Positions 54,601 to 64,000 of a DNA stretch of 64,000 nt are shown here, piece after piece (position 1 is the stretch's first letter; each line of letters opens with the position of its first letter). The stretch lies in assembly GCA_047967505.1 (NCBI GenBank), contig CM106541.1. One strand, 5' to 3'. Position numbers and translations under genes: made by a program. The stretch comes from Dipteris shenzhenensis. Lineage: Eukaryota; Polypodiophyta; Polypodiopsida; Gleicheniales. Under the pieces are notes generated by a model. It saw only the letters and a program-made list of their open reading frames with translations. It ran no database searches and was not told where the DNA came from.

Positions 54601-55863
54601 TTCTAATGGTTTCATTTCTGAGAACCATTCCTGATGATTTGTCATATGAGATGATGCACCGCTGTCGATGTACCAAGGATCCTATTCCACTTGGTCAACT
54701 TGATAACTATAATCCTCTTTGGGATTGAAATCAGTGTCTAGGTGCATTGTATCAGTCTGATGCAATTCCTCACTTGCAAGAAACATATTTCCATGTTCAT
54801 TTGCAAAATGACTGTGACTAGAATGTCCACCATGATGATTTCCTCTTCCTCGGGAATTCCCTCGATTACTGTTGGATTGACCGCCTTGGTCGTACTGCTT
54901 CTTGCGGTAATCTCTTTCATAGTGTTAAAACTTGTGACAGTAGTTGCACTGAATGTTTAACACATTGGTGGATGCATTCCCTCGTCCTTGGAATCTTCCT
55001 CGATTGGAATGATTTCCTCTTTGTTGATTTTGATGTTGCTGAGGATGATGCTGATGCTGATTCTGACTTTGATTTTGTTGATGATGACCAATTTTCTGAT
55101 ATGATCTACCTCTGTTTCTGCCTTTGCCTCTACTTTTGTCTGAAGCTATGAATGCCTGATCATTAGAATGACCTTTACGTGCTTGAATGGCCTGAGTCCT
55201 GAGTTCTTCACCAAGTAGAACTGACTGAAGTTTTTCCAGTGTTGGAATTTGCCGTTGGATGGCAATACTCTAGACTAGATTCTCATATCCTTCTCCTAGT
55301 CCATTCAGGATTACTTGAACCATTTCTGCGGGATTCATAGTCTCTCCTGCTACTACAAGTTGATTGTTGTAGTCTTTGATGCGGAGTACATAAGCATGAC
55401 CGGTTTCACTGCTGTTGCAGAAACTCTGGTTAGTCTGGTTTCTCAGGGTGAGAATCCTGGATGTGTTCTTGGACTCATAGAGAGCTGTGAACATATCCCA
55501 TGCTTCTTTTGATGTCTTGACTGTGTTGAGCTGTCCTAGCATGACATCTTGCACATTCTGCTTGATCAGGTGATAGGCATACTTGTCTTTCTTATCCCAT
55601 TCTGCTTGAGCTCGAGCAATGGTAGGATCTACTACTGGTGCAGAAACTGTTTGTGTAGATGTAGATCCCGTTGCTGGTGCTATGACAACAGATGGAGTAG
55701 AGCTACTGGTGGCTGGATCGGCCAATGGTCTAGGTGTAGATCCATCGACATACTCCCATTTGTCCTGAAGCACAAGAATGGTCTCCATTCGGTATTTTCA
55801 TGTACTGTAATTGGAGTTGTCTAACTTAGCAGATGCCTCCAGATTGAGGTTGCTAGTCGACAT
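51616..55863 (-). pseudogene. CopD gag-pol polyprotein, one frame with nonsense codons
   Basis: 1415 codons from the ATG at 55861-55863 (MSTSNLNLEASAKLDNSNYS). Every domain stays in the same frame. Gag core KKDKYAYHLIKQNVQDVMLG and AWDMFTALYESKNTSRILTL; Gly/Arg/Gln-rich linker; knuckle CNYCHKF near residue 311 with its last Cys changed to Tyr; protease YIDSGASSHMTNH near 401; integrase zinc region WHKRYGHVNF and CEACCFGKQKR; catalytic blocks HTDVWD, RSDRGGEYMS and AERKN; hinge; RT with QLDVKNAFLNGYLDEEVYMQ and LYVDDLIVIGSKDS near 1096; RNase H CDSDYAGN, SLSSTEAEYRALTTG, YCDNQSTQALAKNL and IFTKPLGKELF. About eight in-frame stops interrupt it, mostly TAG at sites where CAG or TGG is expected, and no frameshift was found. 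Length fits an intact copia polyprotein. As it stands it would give only truncated pieces unless stops are read through. Confidence 0.88.
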
Positions 55864-58463
55864 GGTGCATAAAATGTACTCAAAAAGTGTCCTGAAAATC
55901 TCTGTATGAATCAACTGCAAATACACTGAAGATGCCAAGTGAAATCTTTGTACCGTCGGTGAAGATAGAACTGCAGTATATAAAATCTGATCTGTATTAC
56001 AAGGCTTGTGGCAATGATGCCAAGAATAGCCAAGAGGCTTTACAAGGCTGAAAAATGATGTGCACGATGCCGTGAGATAGCCAAATAGGCTTTACAATGG
56101 TGGCATGTGTGTGTGAAATCAAATGCTATCTGCCCACTGAATCAATCTGCAATGCCTTTGAACTCTGAAGTCTGCTCACTGAACTGATGAACGTAAGGTT
56201 TTAGGTAATGTAATGATGTGAAATCAGATGTGAGCATATGGACTGGCTCCGAGTAGGTACTAGTTGGGAATTTCAGGCATGGCTTAGATTGGCAACTTGG
56301 GGAATTCAAAGCGTCCCCTCTATGGCGATCTAGTCTACTCTAATCTAGATCTAAACCAACCGTCGATCGATGAAAGAACAACAAATAATTCCTTTTCTTT
56401 TGTTCTTTTTAAGTGCTGGGTTAGATGCATCGATGTAGAGGCAAATGTGCATGAAGGAAGTGGTTTTGTCGGCGAGGCTCAAATGTGAGTGTAACTTGCA
56501 CCGAAATGTGCATGTGATGTGACGAACCCGTAGAGAACAAAAAAACGAGCGACTTTCCTTTTTGGAGTGCCCTCAAATTCTTCCTGGATCAAGAGATATG
56601 ACTTGATCTATGTGGAGGGGCAAAAGGAGTGCAAATGTGCTCAATGATGATATGTCACTGTGAGTCACATGCAGTGATGATGTGGCACTGTGCTTAGCAA
56701 GAGGTGTGCCAGTGAAGCTCTGTGCTGAGGTGGCAGGAGTGTGTACATGCAGTGTGCACAGTGTGCTTGACAAGGGACTATGCCTGCAGAGGTCAATGCT
56801 GACTGGACAGCTGAGGTGGTAGTGCTGAGGTGGCACAGATGATCTCAGCAAGGTAATGTGGCACTGATGATGTGTCTCTGATGACATGGTAGATGATGTG
56901 GTAGTCATGATGATATGGCAGTCGATGATGATGTGTCTGTGCTGACATGGCACAAGTGACATGGCAGTCATGATGACATGGCAGTCGATGATGATGTGTC
57001 TGTGCTGATGTGGCACAAGTGACGTGGTAGCTGAGCTAGCAGGGTGATGTGGCAGATGAGATGATGTGGCAATCGATGATGATGTGTCTGTGCTGACGTG
57101 GCACAAGTGACATGGCAGCTGAGCTGGCAGGGTGATGTGGTAGATGAGATGATGTGGCCTGTGACGTGTCTGTCTACGTGGCAATGCTGATGTGGGCTAC
57201 TGATGTGGTAGTCGGTTGCCACGTGTCAACTGGATGACATGGTAGATAGGATAAGATGATGATGTGGTAGACAGGCCACGTGTCACTTGGCTGATCACAC
57301 CTCAATGTCGTGAGGTTGAGGATAAGATATCCTCCCTCACTGCCATGTGGTGCTAGGAGGGCGACCGAAAGTGTCTTGTCGGAATCTCTGAGATGCTGAC
57401 GGAATCTCAAGATTCCGTCGTCTTCTCCGATGGTCTGTTGAGAAGGCCGCTCATTGGAGGTGACTTTGAGAAGCTCTATGGAGCCTTGTTGCAGGGTTGA
57501 TGGCTGGCGGGAGGCCCATTGTGGGCTGCTGTTGGAGGCGGCTGAGTTGAAGGAGCCGTCAGTGGGCTTGGCGCTGATCATCGAGGAGCCTTCGGAGGCT
57601 GGAGATGCTTGGGCGCTGTGGGCTGCTGTTGGAGGCGGCTAAGTCATGGATGGGAGAGCTTTGTTGAAGGAGCTTATTTGCAGGTGGTCGTTGCAGTCCG
57701 AGAAGGAGTCCATGGAGGTGCTGTCAGCTTTCCTTACCTGCGCTATTGTTGTTGAAGGTTGGGCTAGCGAGGGAGCCCATATGCATAGTGGTCTCCAGCA
57801 GTCGTTTGGAGTGCAGAATGGAGCTCGTTTGTCACTTAGCTGTGCATACTCGTCGGTCGAGAGAGCCGCTGAGACTTTGTCTTGGCTCGTCGTCCTCAGG
57901 AGCTCTTGGTCATGAGCCAAGCTTTGGAGTCGAGTCATTGTAGAGGTCATCTGTGAGTCCCATCTTTGGACTAGCCGAGTCAAGGGTTTGCTTGAAGGTC
58001 GCAGGTCATCTTTGTCGCAGATCAATGTGGATAGTTGAAGCTGTCTATTGGCACTGAAGAAGACCGAGTTAATAAAGGTCATAGAAGCCTCTTTGCTTTG
58101 GTGTTGCACTCAAAGCTCTCCTCTCACCAAGAATAGAGAATAGTCTCTCTCTCTCTAATCAATACAAAGAACTAAATAGAAAATGGATTCTCACAATGGA
58201 TTTCTTTCACTCTCAAAGGAATGAACACTCAAAGGATTCTCCTTATCTCTTTCAATCCAAATCTCTCTCTCTTTCAATTAATCTCTCACAAACTATCAAA
58301 AGAGATGAACGGAAATTCCTCTCAAATGGACAGAAATTTCTCTCAACGGAAGTGAAGGGAAGAATCTCACAATCACTCAAGAGAACTCTCAATCTCACAA
58401 TCTCTCTCACTCTCACAAGAAGGATGGCGCCTCAGTGGAAGGCAGAACCATGCTTTGATACCA
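55864..58463 (-). other. CopD primer site and very long leader
   Basis: The primer site TGGTATCAAAGC lies next to the 5' LTR at 58452-58463. The leader is 2.6 kb, long for a copia element. It contains a minisatellite (56640-57240) and a stretch (57400-58100) with open frames on both strands. One is a 156-codon minus frame, 58109-57639. None resembles a protein I know. Captured DNA is possible. Confidence 0.6.
56640..57240. repeat. GATGTGGCA minisatellite inside the CopD leader
   Basis: Recurring units combine GATGATGTGGCA, GTCGATGATGATGTGTCTGT, GCTGACATGGCACAAGTGAC and GAGCTGGCAGGGTGATGTGG. Period lengths vary from about 40 to 100 bases. The cluster 56925-57160 has three near-identical longer units. 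Minus-strand frames made of His/Thr/Ser repeats are by-products. Confidence 0.8.
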
Positions 58464-58719
58464 TGACAAAATATGAAGAGGGGAGAGGAGAAGAGTGGAG
58501 ATGAGGAGAGAGGGCACAGCTAGAGAGCACACCACAAATGACTAACTGTAAACTAGATTTAGTTGAAAAATAGAATATATACAAACCCTTTTAGGGTTAG
58601 GGTTAGGGGATCTAACCCTTTCCTTTATAGCACTCTATAAGGTTAGTGCTATGCACATATGATCACGTGATGGTGCTATGCACACATGATCACATGATGT
58701 TGAGCGTGAACTCTCAACA
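58464..58719 (-). repeat. CopD 5' LTR
   Basis: 256 bases. It differs from the 3' LTR by a local duplication of GTGCTATGCACACATGATCA-like sequence near 58650-58690 and a few substitutions. Confidence 0.92.
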
Positions 58720-58724
58720 GGACA

Positions 58725-59230
58725 TGCCTGTATGGATTGTCCCATGAAAAATAAGGTCCCACAACAAACAGAGGTTAAGCTTGATGTCCCAATCAGCATC
58801 ATTGGGGTGGACCATCAAAGTCTGGGTCTGGCAAGTGTAATATCACATGTGAATGTAATTACATGCCAATAGAAAGAGGCCACCAAGGGCCCTAACATTC
58901 CAATCCAACCAAAGCGACTTTTTAAAAAGAAAGCACAAGTTCCTCCACCTCCGCCAAGCAATGAGCAGCCAAGCTCATCCACATCAGCTCCAGAGCCTCA
59001 AATAAAAGAAGCTCCATACCCACATGCAGAAGTGGAGAAGGCTCGTTTTCAGGCACTTCAACAATGGGTACAAAAGGTCTCAATTTGAGGCTAAGAAACA
59101 AGCTCAAGATCCAATCCATGACTTGGTCCCACAAAGTATTGATACTGTACTTGAGCCTCTGTTCCAACAATAGACTCCACAACATGATGTACCACCACAT
59201 CAACTTGAAGGAGCCACACTCTCTAGCATC
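58725..59230 (+). pseudogene. GypF gag C-terminal part
   Basis: Continues the interrupted knuckle: HACMDCPMKNKVPQQTEVKL, then VPISIIGVDHQSLGLASVIS, a Pro/Ser-rich linker (AQVPPPPPSNEQPSSSTSAP) and ARFQALQQWVQKVS. A frameshift near 59090 moves to the protease frame, which opens with FEAKKQAQDPIHDLVPQS. At least one stop lies in this part. Confidence 0.65.
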
Positions 59231-59872
59231 TTGAGTTGCCCTGTGTCCATTCCCATCGGAATCCTCCTACGAAATTGTCCCAATCTCTGGGAAAATTTTA
59301 AAGGATGGATTGAACTCGCAAATCCCTCTCCACCTATGTATGACATCAAAGATATTCCTGTGCAGATGGGTGAGAGAGATGACATATGCAACATTACTAT
59401 GCCTTTGATCCACAAGGCATATAATGAAGTCCAAGCCATAGTGGATGGTGGAGCAGGTGTAAATGTCCTATCAAAGGAGCTCTACGATGAATGGGGTCTC
59501 CCACCAATGCAAAGGTCTAATTTTAACATATGTCTTGCTGATGATTCACAAGCTAAACCCTTGGGAATAGTGAATGGCATGCCCACAAAGGTTGCAGGAG
59601 TCTGCTTTTCCCTTCAATTCACAATCTTGGATCTCCCCAAAAAATCCTATCAAATCTTACTGGGACGTCCTTGGTTATGGGAAGCATCAGTCCTCCATGA
59701 TTGGGGAATTGATAGACTGACAATCCAAAATCGTGACACCGCAGTTAGGGTGAATGTGGGGACAGGAGCTATAAAGCCAATTATGCTTAGAGCATTGGAT
59801 GACACATCTTCAATGACAATATCAAGCAAATCAGCTCCCTTGCAACAGCATGCCATAGAGGGCGATTCATAA
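59231..59872 (+). CDS. GypF retropepsin-like aspartic protease
   Basis: 213 open codons. Residues up to about 60 form a linker (NLWENFKGWIELANPSPPMY). The aspartic protease core begins near residue 68: YNEVQAIVDGGAGVNVLSKE, where the usual catalytic D-S/T-G-A becomes DGGAG. Then come FNICLADDSQAKPLGIVNGM, FTILDLPKKSYQILLGRPWL (the ILLGRPWL flap/C-terminal block typical of plant gypsy proteases) and DWGIDRLTIQ. The frame ends at 59872. Another 150 bases carry a linker-like reading (PPLTHEEPIDLEMPLFMTN) that normally leads into RT, but the LTR starts instead. It would cut Gag; Gly in place of Ser/Thr in the active-site triplet may weaken it. Confidence 0.75.
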   Translation: MSCPVSIPIGILLRNCPNLWENFKGWIELANPSPPMYDIKDIPVQMGERDDICNITMPLIHKAYNEVQAIVDGGAGVNVLSKELYDEWGLPPMQRSNFNICLADDSQAKPLGIVNGMPTKVAGVCFSLQFTILDLPKKSYQILLGRPWLWEASVLHDWGIDRLTIQNRDTAVRVNVGTGAIKPIMLRALDDTSSMTISSKSAPLQQHAIEGDS

Positions 59873-60029
59873 AGCAATGTCAATAATTGGATACAAACAT
59901 TGGCAACCATCGACAACTGCCATTCATTAGACCCCATCTTCTCACATATAGATTCTACGGTGCTACAGGTAGATCCTCCACTCACACATGAAGAACCAAT
60001 CGATCTAGAGATGCCATTATTTATGACTA

Positions 60030-60980
60030 ACCTCTCCTACATGCAACTCCTATATGCAACTTCTACATGCGATTCCTACATACGAGTTCTACATGCAACT
60101 CCTACATGCAACATGCAACATGCGAGTTCTACATGCAACTCCTACATGCGAGTTCTACATACAACTCCTTTATGCAACTCGTACATGCGAGTTCTACATG
60201 CAACTCCTACATGCAAGTACTACATGCAAGTTCTACATGCGAGTTCTACATGCATGTTCTACATGCAAAGAGAGAAGCTCTCCAACTTGTATAAATACCC
60301 CATAATGGAATGAAGCCCACACTCTTTGGGGCATTGTGTTGAGTTCTACTTTCGTATTCCAAGCAATTGTCTCAAGTGTCCATGCTTCCTTGCACTCCAT
60401 GTCCAAAAGCATGTCCTAACCTTGCAACTCCTCCTCCCCTCTCCTCAAACCTTGCAACCCATCCTCTCCCTCTCCTCCTCCCTCCTTCTCTCTTCTCCTC
60501 CATGAGTTACTAGGGAGACGAGTTCTCCACCATGTACTCTACCTTGAACCTTGGATCCTCCTTCTAACCCTGGAACCTCCTTCTAAACTCTAGAACCTCT
60601 CTCTAAACCTTGGAACCTCCTTCTAAACTTGGAACCTCCTTCTAAACCTTGGAACCTCCTTCTAAACTTGGAACCTCCTTCTAAACCTTGGAACCTCCTT
60701 CTAACCCTTAAACTCCTCCTAAACCCTGCAACCCCCAATGAAGGCAAAAGCCTTCATTACCTCAACCATGATGATACATGTTCCTTTTACACATGCATGC
60801 ACTATGTTTGCTTACCACACTTAAGCCTACGTTGCTCACTGGAATATGACTTGAGGTCCTAAGCTACACGTATACTACAAACGACAACCTAGATATATCT
60901 GTAGGTGACAAAAAGCCTCGAAACCCTACATACTGAGAATACCTTGCTCTTCCTACAAAAGCCATGGGAAAGAGCCAACA
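60030..60980 (+). repeat. GypF 3' LTR
   Basis: The plus strand ends CCAACA at 60980. U3-like repeats (CTACATGCAACTC, CTACATGCGAGTT; 60036-60270) precede TATAAATACC at 60290-60299. A perfect stem-loop (AATGAAGGC, AAAA, GCCTTCATT) is at 60738-60759, after a tandem block of TTCTAAACCTTGGAACCTCC units (60540-60730). The inverted copy at 45425-46570 shares all these landmarks. The exact left boundary is uncertain, because no clean TG and purine tract could be fixed. Confidence 0.7.
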
Positions 60981-62918
60981 CAATCCCAAGCTACAATTAT
61001 TTCTGATCTACACAACTCGCTACAAATGAAAGTTTCTAAGATCCTCAGAAAGCTTAATGATGTTGATAAATTGTAGGTGAAGAGATGACAAAAGTACTGT
61101 GGCCTTTAAATTATTGGATATCGACGACAAGAGGAATTTCTATGCAACCAAATATCGCTTGCAAATATAGGAGAGCACTTTTTAGTCTTGCAAAAGGCAG
61201 CAAAGAAATGATATGCTTGGCACCAAAGAAATACAACATAAATGAAGCAACAGAATGAATAACACTCTAAGAATCCAAGACTGACAATCTTTCATGAAAA
61301 AGTAACATTAAAATAGTATTTATTGCATAATTGCCATGAAAAGAAACCATTATAGAATTTAGAACACAACATTTACACAAGTGTTATGAAACAAATTGCA
61401 TATTTTATGGGAGCCAAGGTATCGCATCTCTGGATTCCCAATGTGAACCCATAGCCATTACAAATCACACTCTAGGGATAGAATAACAAAGGGCTCTTAT
61501 TATAGCCTATACAAACTCCCATTGTAGGAAGCCAAGATTATTATGCAATGTGCACTTGAACCTTAAACTGTAACTTCATGAAAGCCCTTGGCTTAGGCCT
61601 ATACCACTATAAAGCAAGGTTCCACTTTGCATGCCTTCTTCTTTCATTTTCTTGAAGGAGCTTGAGGCCACTCACAATGAATAGATGCCTGCTCAACTGC
61701 AGCTAGAATAGCTTCAATAGCATCAATCAAGTTGCATATGCTTGCCATGGGCTCACAAGACCCACAATCATAAAGAACAAATCATCAGTTTTTAGTAAGG
61801 TGCAAAGGTTTGATCATGTAAGCCAAAAAAAAAACTATGCATGGGACAAAGATTTACCTTTAACATTAATGGAGGATGTAATCTTATGGATCTTGTTTGA
61901 TTGATTATTTGGTATTGTAACCACTCATCATCTCTATTGTCATGCTTCTCTTGAAGGGGTAAAGGCTTCGTCATTTTCATTAGGGTTGACCTTAGCCTTC
62001 GGATGCTCTTCCCTCTCATCAAGTGAGTAGGTCCTTCCTGATGTGATACTTGAGTCTTGTGGAAAGGAAAGGCCTACCTCCTAAACACTAGAAGGGTTTC
62101 CCACCACTTCCTGTGGTAGCCTCTACTGCCAAACAAGTTGGTAAGGGTTGTTAGTATACAAAAATAAAAGAATATAAAAATGACTTATGGGAGCCTCATA
62201 CTTGCTATACCCAAATTTCTCTTCTAATGACTGCTCAAGACAAGCTCCATTCCACCCTCCTTGTAGTTTTTATGCACATAATGCCCCTAATTATGGTACA
62301 TGTGCATGAAGAAAAACAAATGATAAATGTAGTTGCAAGGTAGGATGATAAGATTGAGGGAGCTTCTTTTAAAGGTCTCCTTATAGGTTGAGCACCTATC
62401 AACTAACAAGTTGAAGCTACTCCCTTCCCCCACACCAAGGAACCTAGGAACAAGAACAAATAAATCAAGGTGTCCCCTTCATTCCTATAAGGAATTAAGT
62501 AGATTACCATGTAATATATTCATCACAACAAAAAATTAGTTAGTAATCAAGTACGATGAAATTAGTAGCTCCAAGGTTCAAGGTTTAGCACTTATAATAT
62601 AGGATTTAGAACTAAAAATAGATAGCATAGGCTTTCTATGTATGTTAGGCATCAATGGTCGAAACCAAATGAAACTTGGTAGGACTCTAAGACATCATGG
62701 AATAAATATTTTGACTCGGTGTTATTGCATCTTAGTAAACTAACATGGGTACCTTTAATTTGGTGGATGGTGATTAGATGAAAGACCTAAGATGGCTTTA
62801 GTGGATCATGGATGCACTTTGGCTGGCTCCAACAAGTGGCTAATTTTGACTTTGGGGAGGCTAGGTTAAGAAGTAGTAGGCACCTTTTAATGTGTACCCT
62901 TGATCTAGATCAATATCA
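60981..62918. other. No gene recognised
   Basis: Ordinary AT-rich DNA with only short frames, for example 61792-62022 on the minus strand. No LTR, knuckle or polymerase motif was found. It may include upstream or intron DNA of the gene at the right edge. Confidence 0.4.
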
Positions 62919-63938
62919 ATGGCTAAGATGGAGGCACATAATGGAGGGTTAGGATGGAGGATAATAACTGCAAGGGCACAAAGAAGGAAAAGAGAGTGCC
63001 CCGTGAGTGAGGGATCTGTCCATAACAATGTAGGGAACAAAAGAGAGGTTCTTGAAGTGGATAGTGTTGCAATTCAAGGTATGGATGAAGAAATTGAGCG
63101 GTAACTTCCACAAGAGGATGAAGAGATAGATGTCAATCTTGCAGAAATGGAGGTGGAGATGGCAAGAGGAGGTGATGTCATTGGCAGATGCAGACTCCTT
63201 AGCTCTGATGAGTGTCCACGAATACCATTGTGTAGGATGATTCCATATGTCTGAGGTCTGATGTGGCAACACTTAAATGTGCTTTTCAATATGAAGGTTA
63301 CTTACCTAAAAAAGGGGCTTTCATTGTTTCTCTTTGCACTTCAAATGGGGAGGAAACAAAAGTCACAAATGAAGTCAGAGAAACATGGACACCATTGTGG
63401 AGGGAAGTTGAAGGTGAATTTGAAAAGGAGCTTGCAAGTAAAAAAGAGTGGCAGTTTATGTGTAAGAAGATGTTTTATGTATGGGAGGGCAATCATCGTA
63501 CCACTGCATGGATGCAATTGATTTCTGAGGCCTACATGGAGACTAAGTCAAGACACATTAGGGTGATGTGCACAGTGATAGACCCTCACCATACTTCAGA
63601 GATTGCATTGCTTGCTGGATTACAAAGAATGAATTCGTAAGTACATTAAAATATTTTATTTGATGCTGTGCACGATTTGATATGGAAACTACTAACTAGA
63701 ATGCTATTTGAACCTTGTCTATTTGTGCAGATTGAATGAGCATGCTATCATTAAACCTAGTGTACGAGACACTCTTGTTAACACAAACAATATATGTGAG
63801 TGTGATGCCACCTTCTTTCTTAGTACTTTGACTAGTGAACAATGTGTAGTCATTGAAAAAGCAAGGACAAGGGATTCAAAAGGGAAAAAACAATGGTACC
63901 CTTTGACAAGAGGATATCTTGCACGTTTGGTGTTTTAG
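62919..63938 (+). CDS. Spliced gene of unknown function, possible ParB-like fold
   Basis: Exon 1 is open from 63263 (MATLKCAFQYEGYLPKKG) to 63636, and intron 63637-63730 runs from GTAAGT to GTGCAG. Exon 2 (63731-63938) continues in frame through SLNEHAIIKPSVRDTLVN to LARLVF and a TAG. The joined frame is about 194 codons. Upstream, 62919-63250 reads in another frame with one TAA: MDEEIER, VNLAEMEVEMARGGDVIG, RIPLCRMIPYV. An indel near 63251 may separate it, or it may be a further exon. The order RIPLCRMIPY, then YLPKKGAFIVSL, then YVWEGNHRTTAW, then RVMCTVIDP resembles the ParB/sulfiredoxin core, which has a G-x-HR motif. This is inference from pattern only. It could also be a transposon-derived plant family. 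Splice signals suggest it is or was a real gene. Confidence 0.5.
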
Positions 63939-64000
63939 GTGTGCTCATTTTTATTGTATTCACATTTCTCATTGTATTCATTCTTTTCATTTAGCAAGAT

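Larger units (their letters stand above)
51291..58724 (-). mobile_element. CopD, nearly complete Ty1/copia element inserted in GypF gag
   Basis: The LTRs at 51296-51527 and 58464-58719 are flanked by GGACA (51291-51295 and 58720-58724). The 5' LTR (right) is followed on the minus strand by the primer site TGGTATCAAAGC. The 3' LTR (left) is preceded by the polypurine tract TTGAGGGAAGG. About five substitutions plus a 24-base indel separate the LTRs, so it is fairly young. Removing it rejoins the GypF knuckle CRDCGIGHACMDC. The polyprotein at 55863-51616 keeps one frame. Confidence 0.93.

Noticed and set aside
56573-57222. 203-codon His/Thr/Ser-rich minus frame
   Set aside because: It lies over the GATGTGGCA minisatellite and repeats with its period.
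60030-60980. Reading the long repeat as a solo LTR in minus orientation beginning TGTTGGCTC
   Set aside because: The TATAAATACC box, the coding direction of GypF and the primer site beside the other copy all indicate plus orientation ending CCAACA.

Overview
The window is retrotransposon-dominated plant nuclear DNA. Copia, gypsy and LINE remnants are layered on one another. There is one long uninterrupted PPR gene (34274-36343) and one short spliced gene at the right edge (about 63263-63938). No rRNA, tRNA, CRISPR array or bacterial operon was seen. The PPR gene carries an insert between its tandem repeats that resembles the large PLS-type PPR families of ferns. A homosporous fern is therefore my best guess, but this is inference and not proof. 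I use local names: CopA, CopB, CopC and CopD are Ty1/copia elements; GypE and GypF are Ty3/gypsy elements.

Layout. 1-4947: a junction fragment whose first 1660 bases repeat 24182-25841, joined to a truncated second CopA copy (CopA-2, minus strand). 4948-7199: decayed Ty3/gypsy remnant. 7200-26955: a three-level nest. The outer CopC (plus strand, 7872-26950, target duplication ACCTA) sits in a degenerate CTTTGAGA-rich repeat. CopB (plus, 11422-24998, target duplication GAAAT) sits in CopC. CopA-1 (minus, 16397-24287) sits in CopB. LTR divergence by eye falls from outer to inner: about 5%, about 4%, and 0 of 156 positions. CopA-1 carries a tandemly duplicated, chimeric pol with a 1192-codon frame.

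26951-34273: more of the CTTTGAGA repeat, a cysteine-rich transposon-like remnant, a decayed LINE (about 28961-31230), microsatellites and a diverged direct repeat. 34274-36343: PPR gene. 36344-39355: a copia gag remnant, a short duplication and an unrecognised coding-like stretch. That stretch is interrupted by GypE (39361-42371, target duplication GATGG) and continues to about 42920. 44478-44700: a second, broken PPR fragment. 45404-46570: a long gypsy-type LTR with primer-binding site in minus orientation, matched by a plus-orientation copy at about 60030-60980. 49767-60030: GypF, which has gag with an array of zinc knuckles and a retropepsin but no RT, RNase H or integrase. CopD (51296-58719, target duplication GGACA) interrupts the last knuckle of GypF. 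CopD has a 1415-codon polyprotein frame broken only by in-frame stops. 60981-62900 holds nothing I recognise.

There is no pathway linking the genes. What the window offers is a readable order of insertions, deletions and duplications. The CopA-1 pol has the best preserved catalytic motifs. The PPR gene may act in organelle RNA processing, but it lacks the E/DYW tail. The final gene may carry a ParB-like fold. All coordinates, motif calls and LTR differences were read by eye, with no database search.
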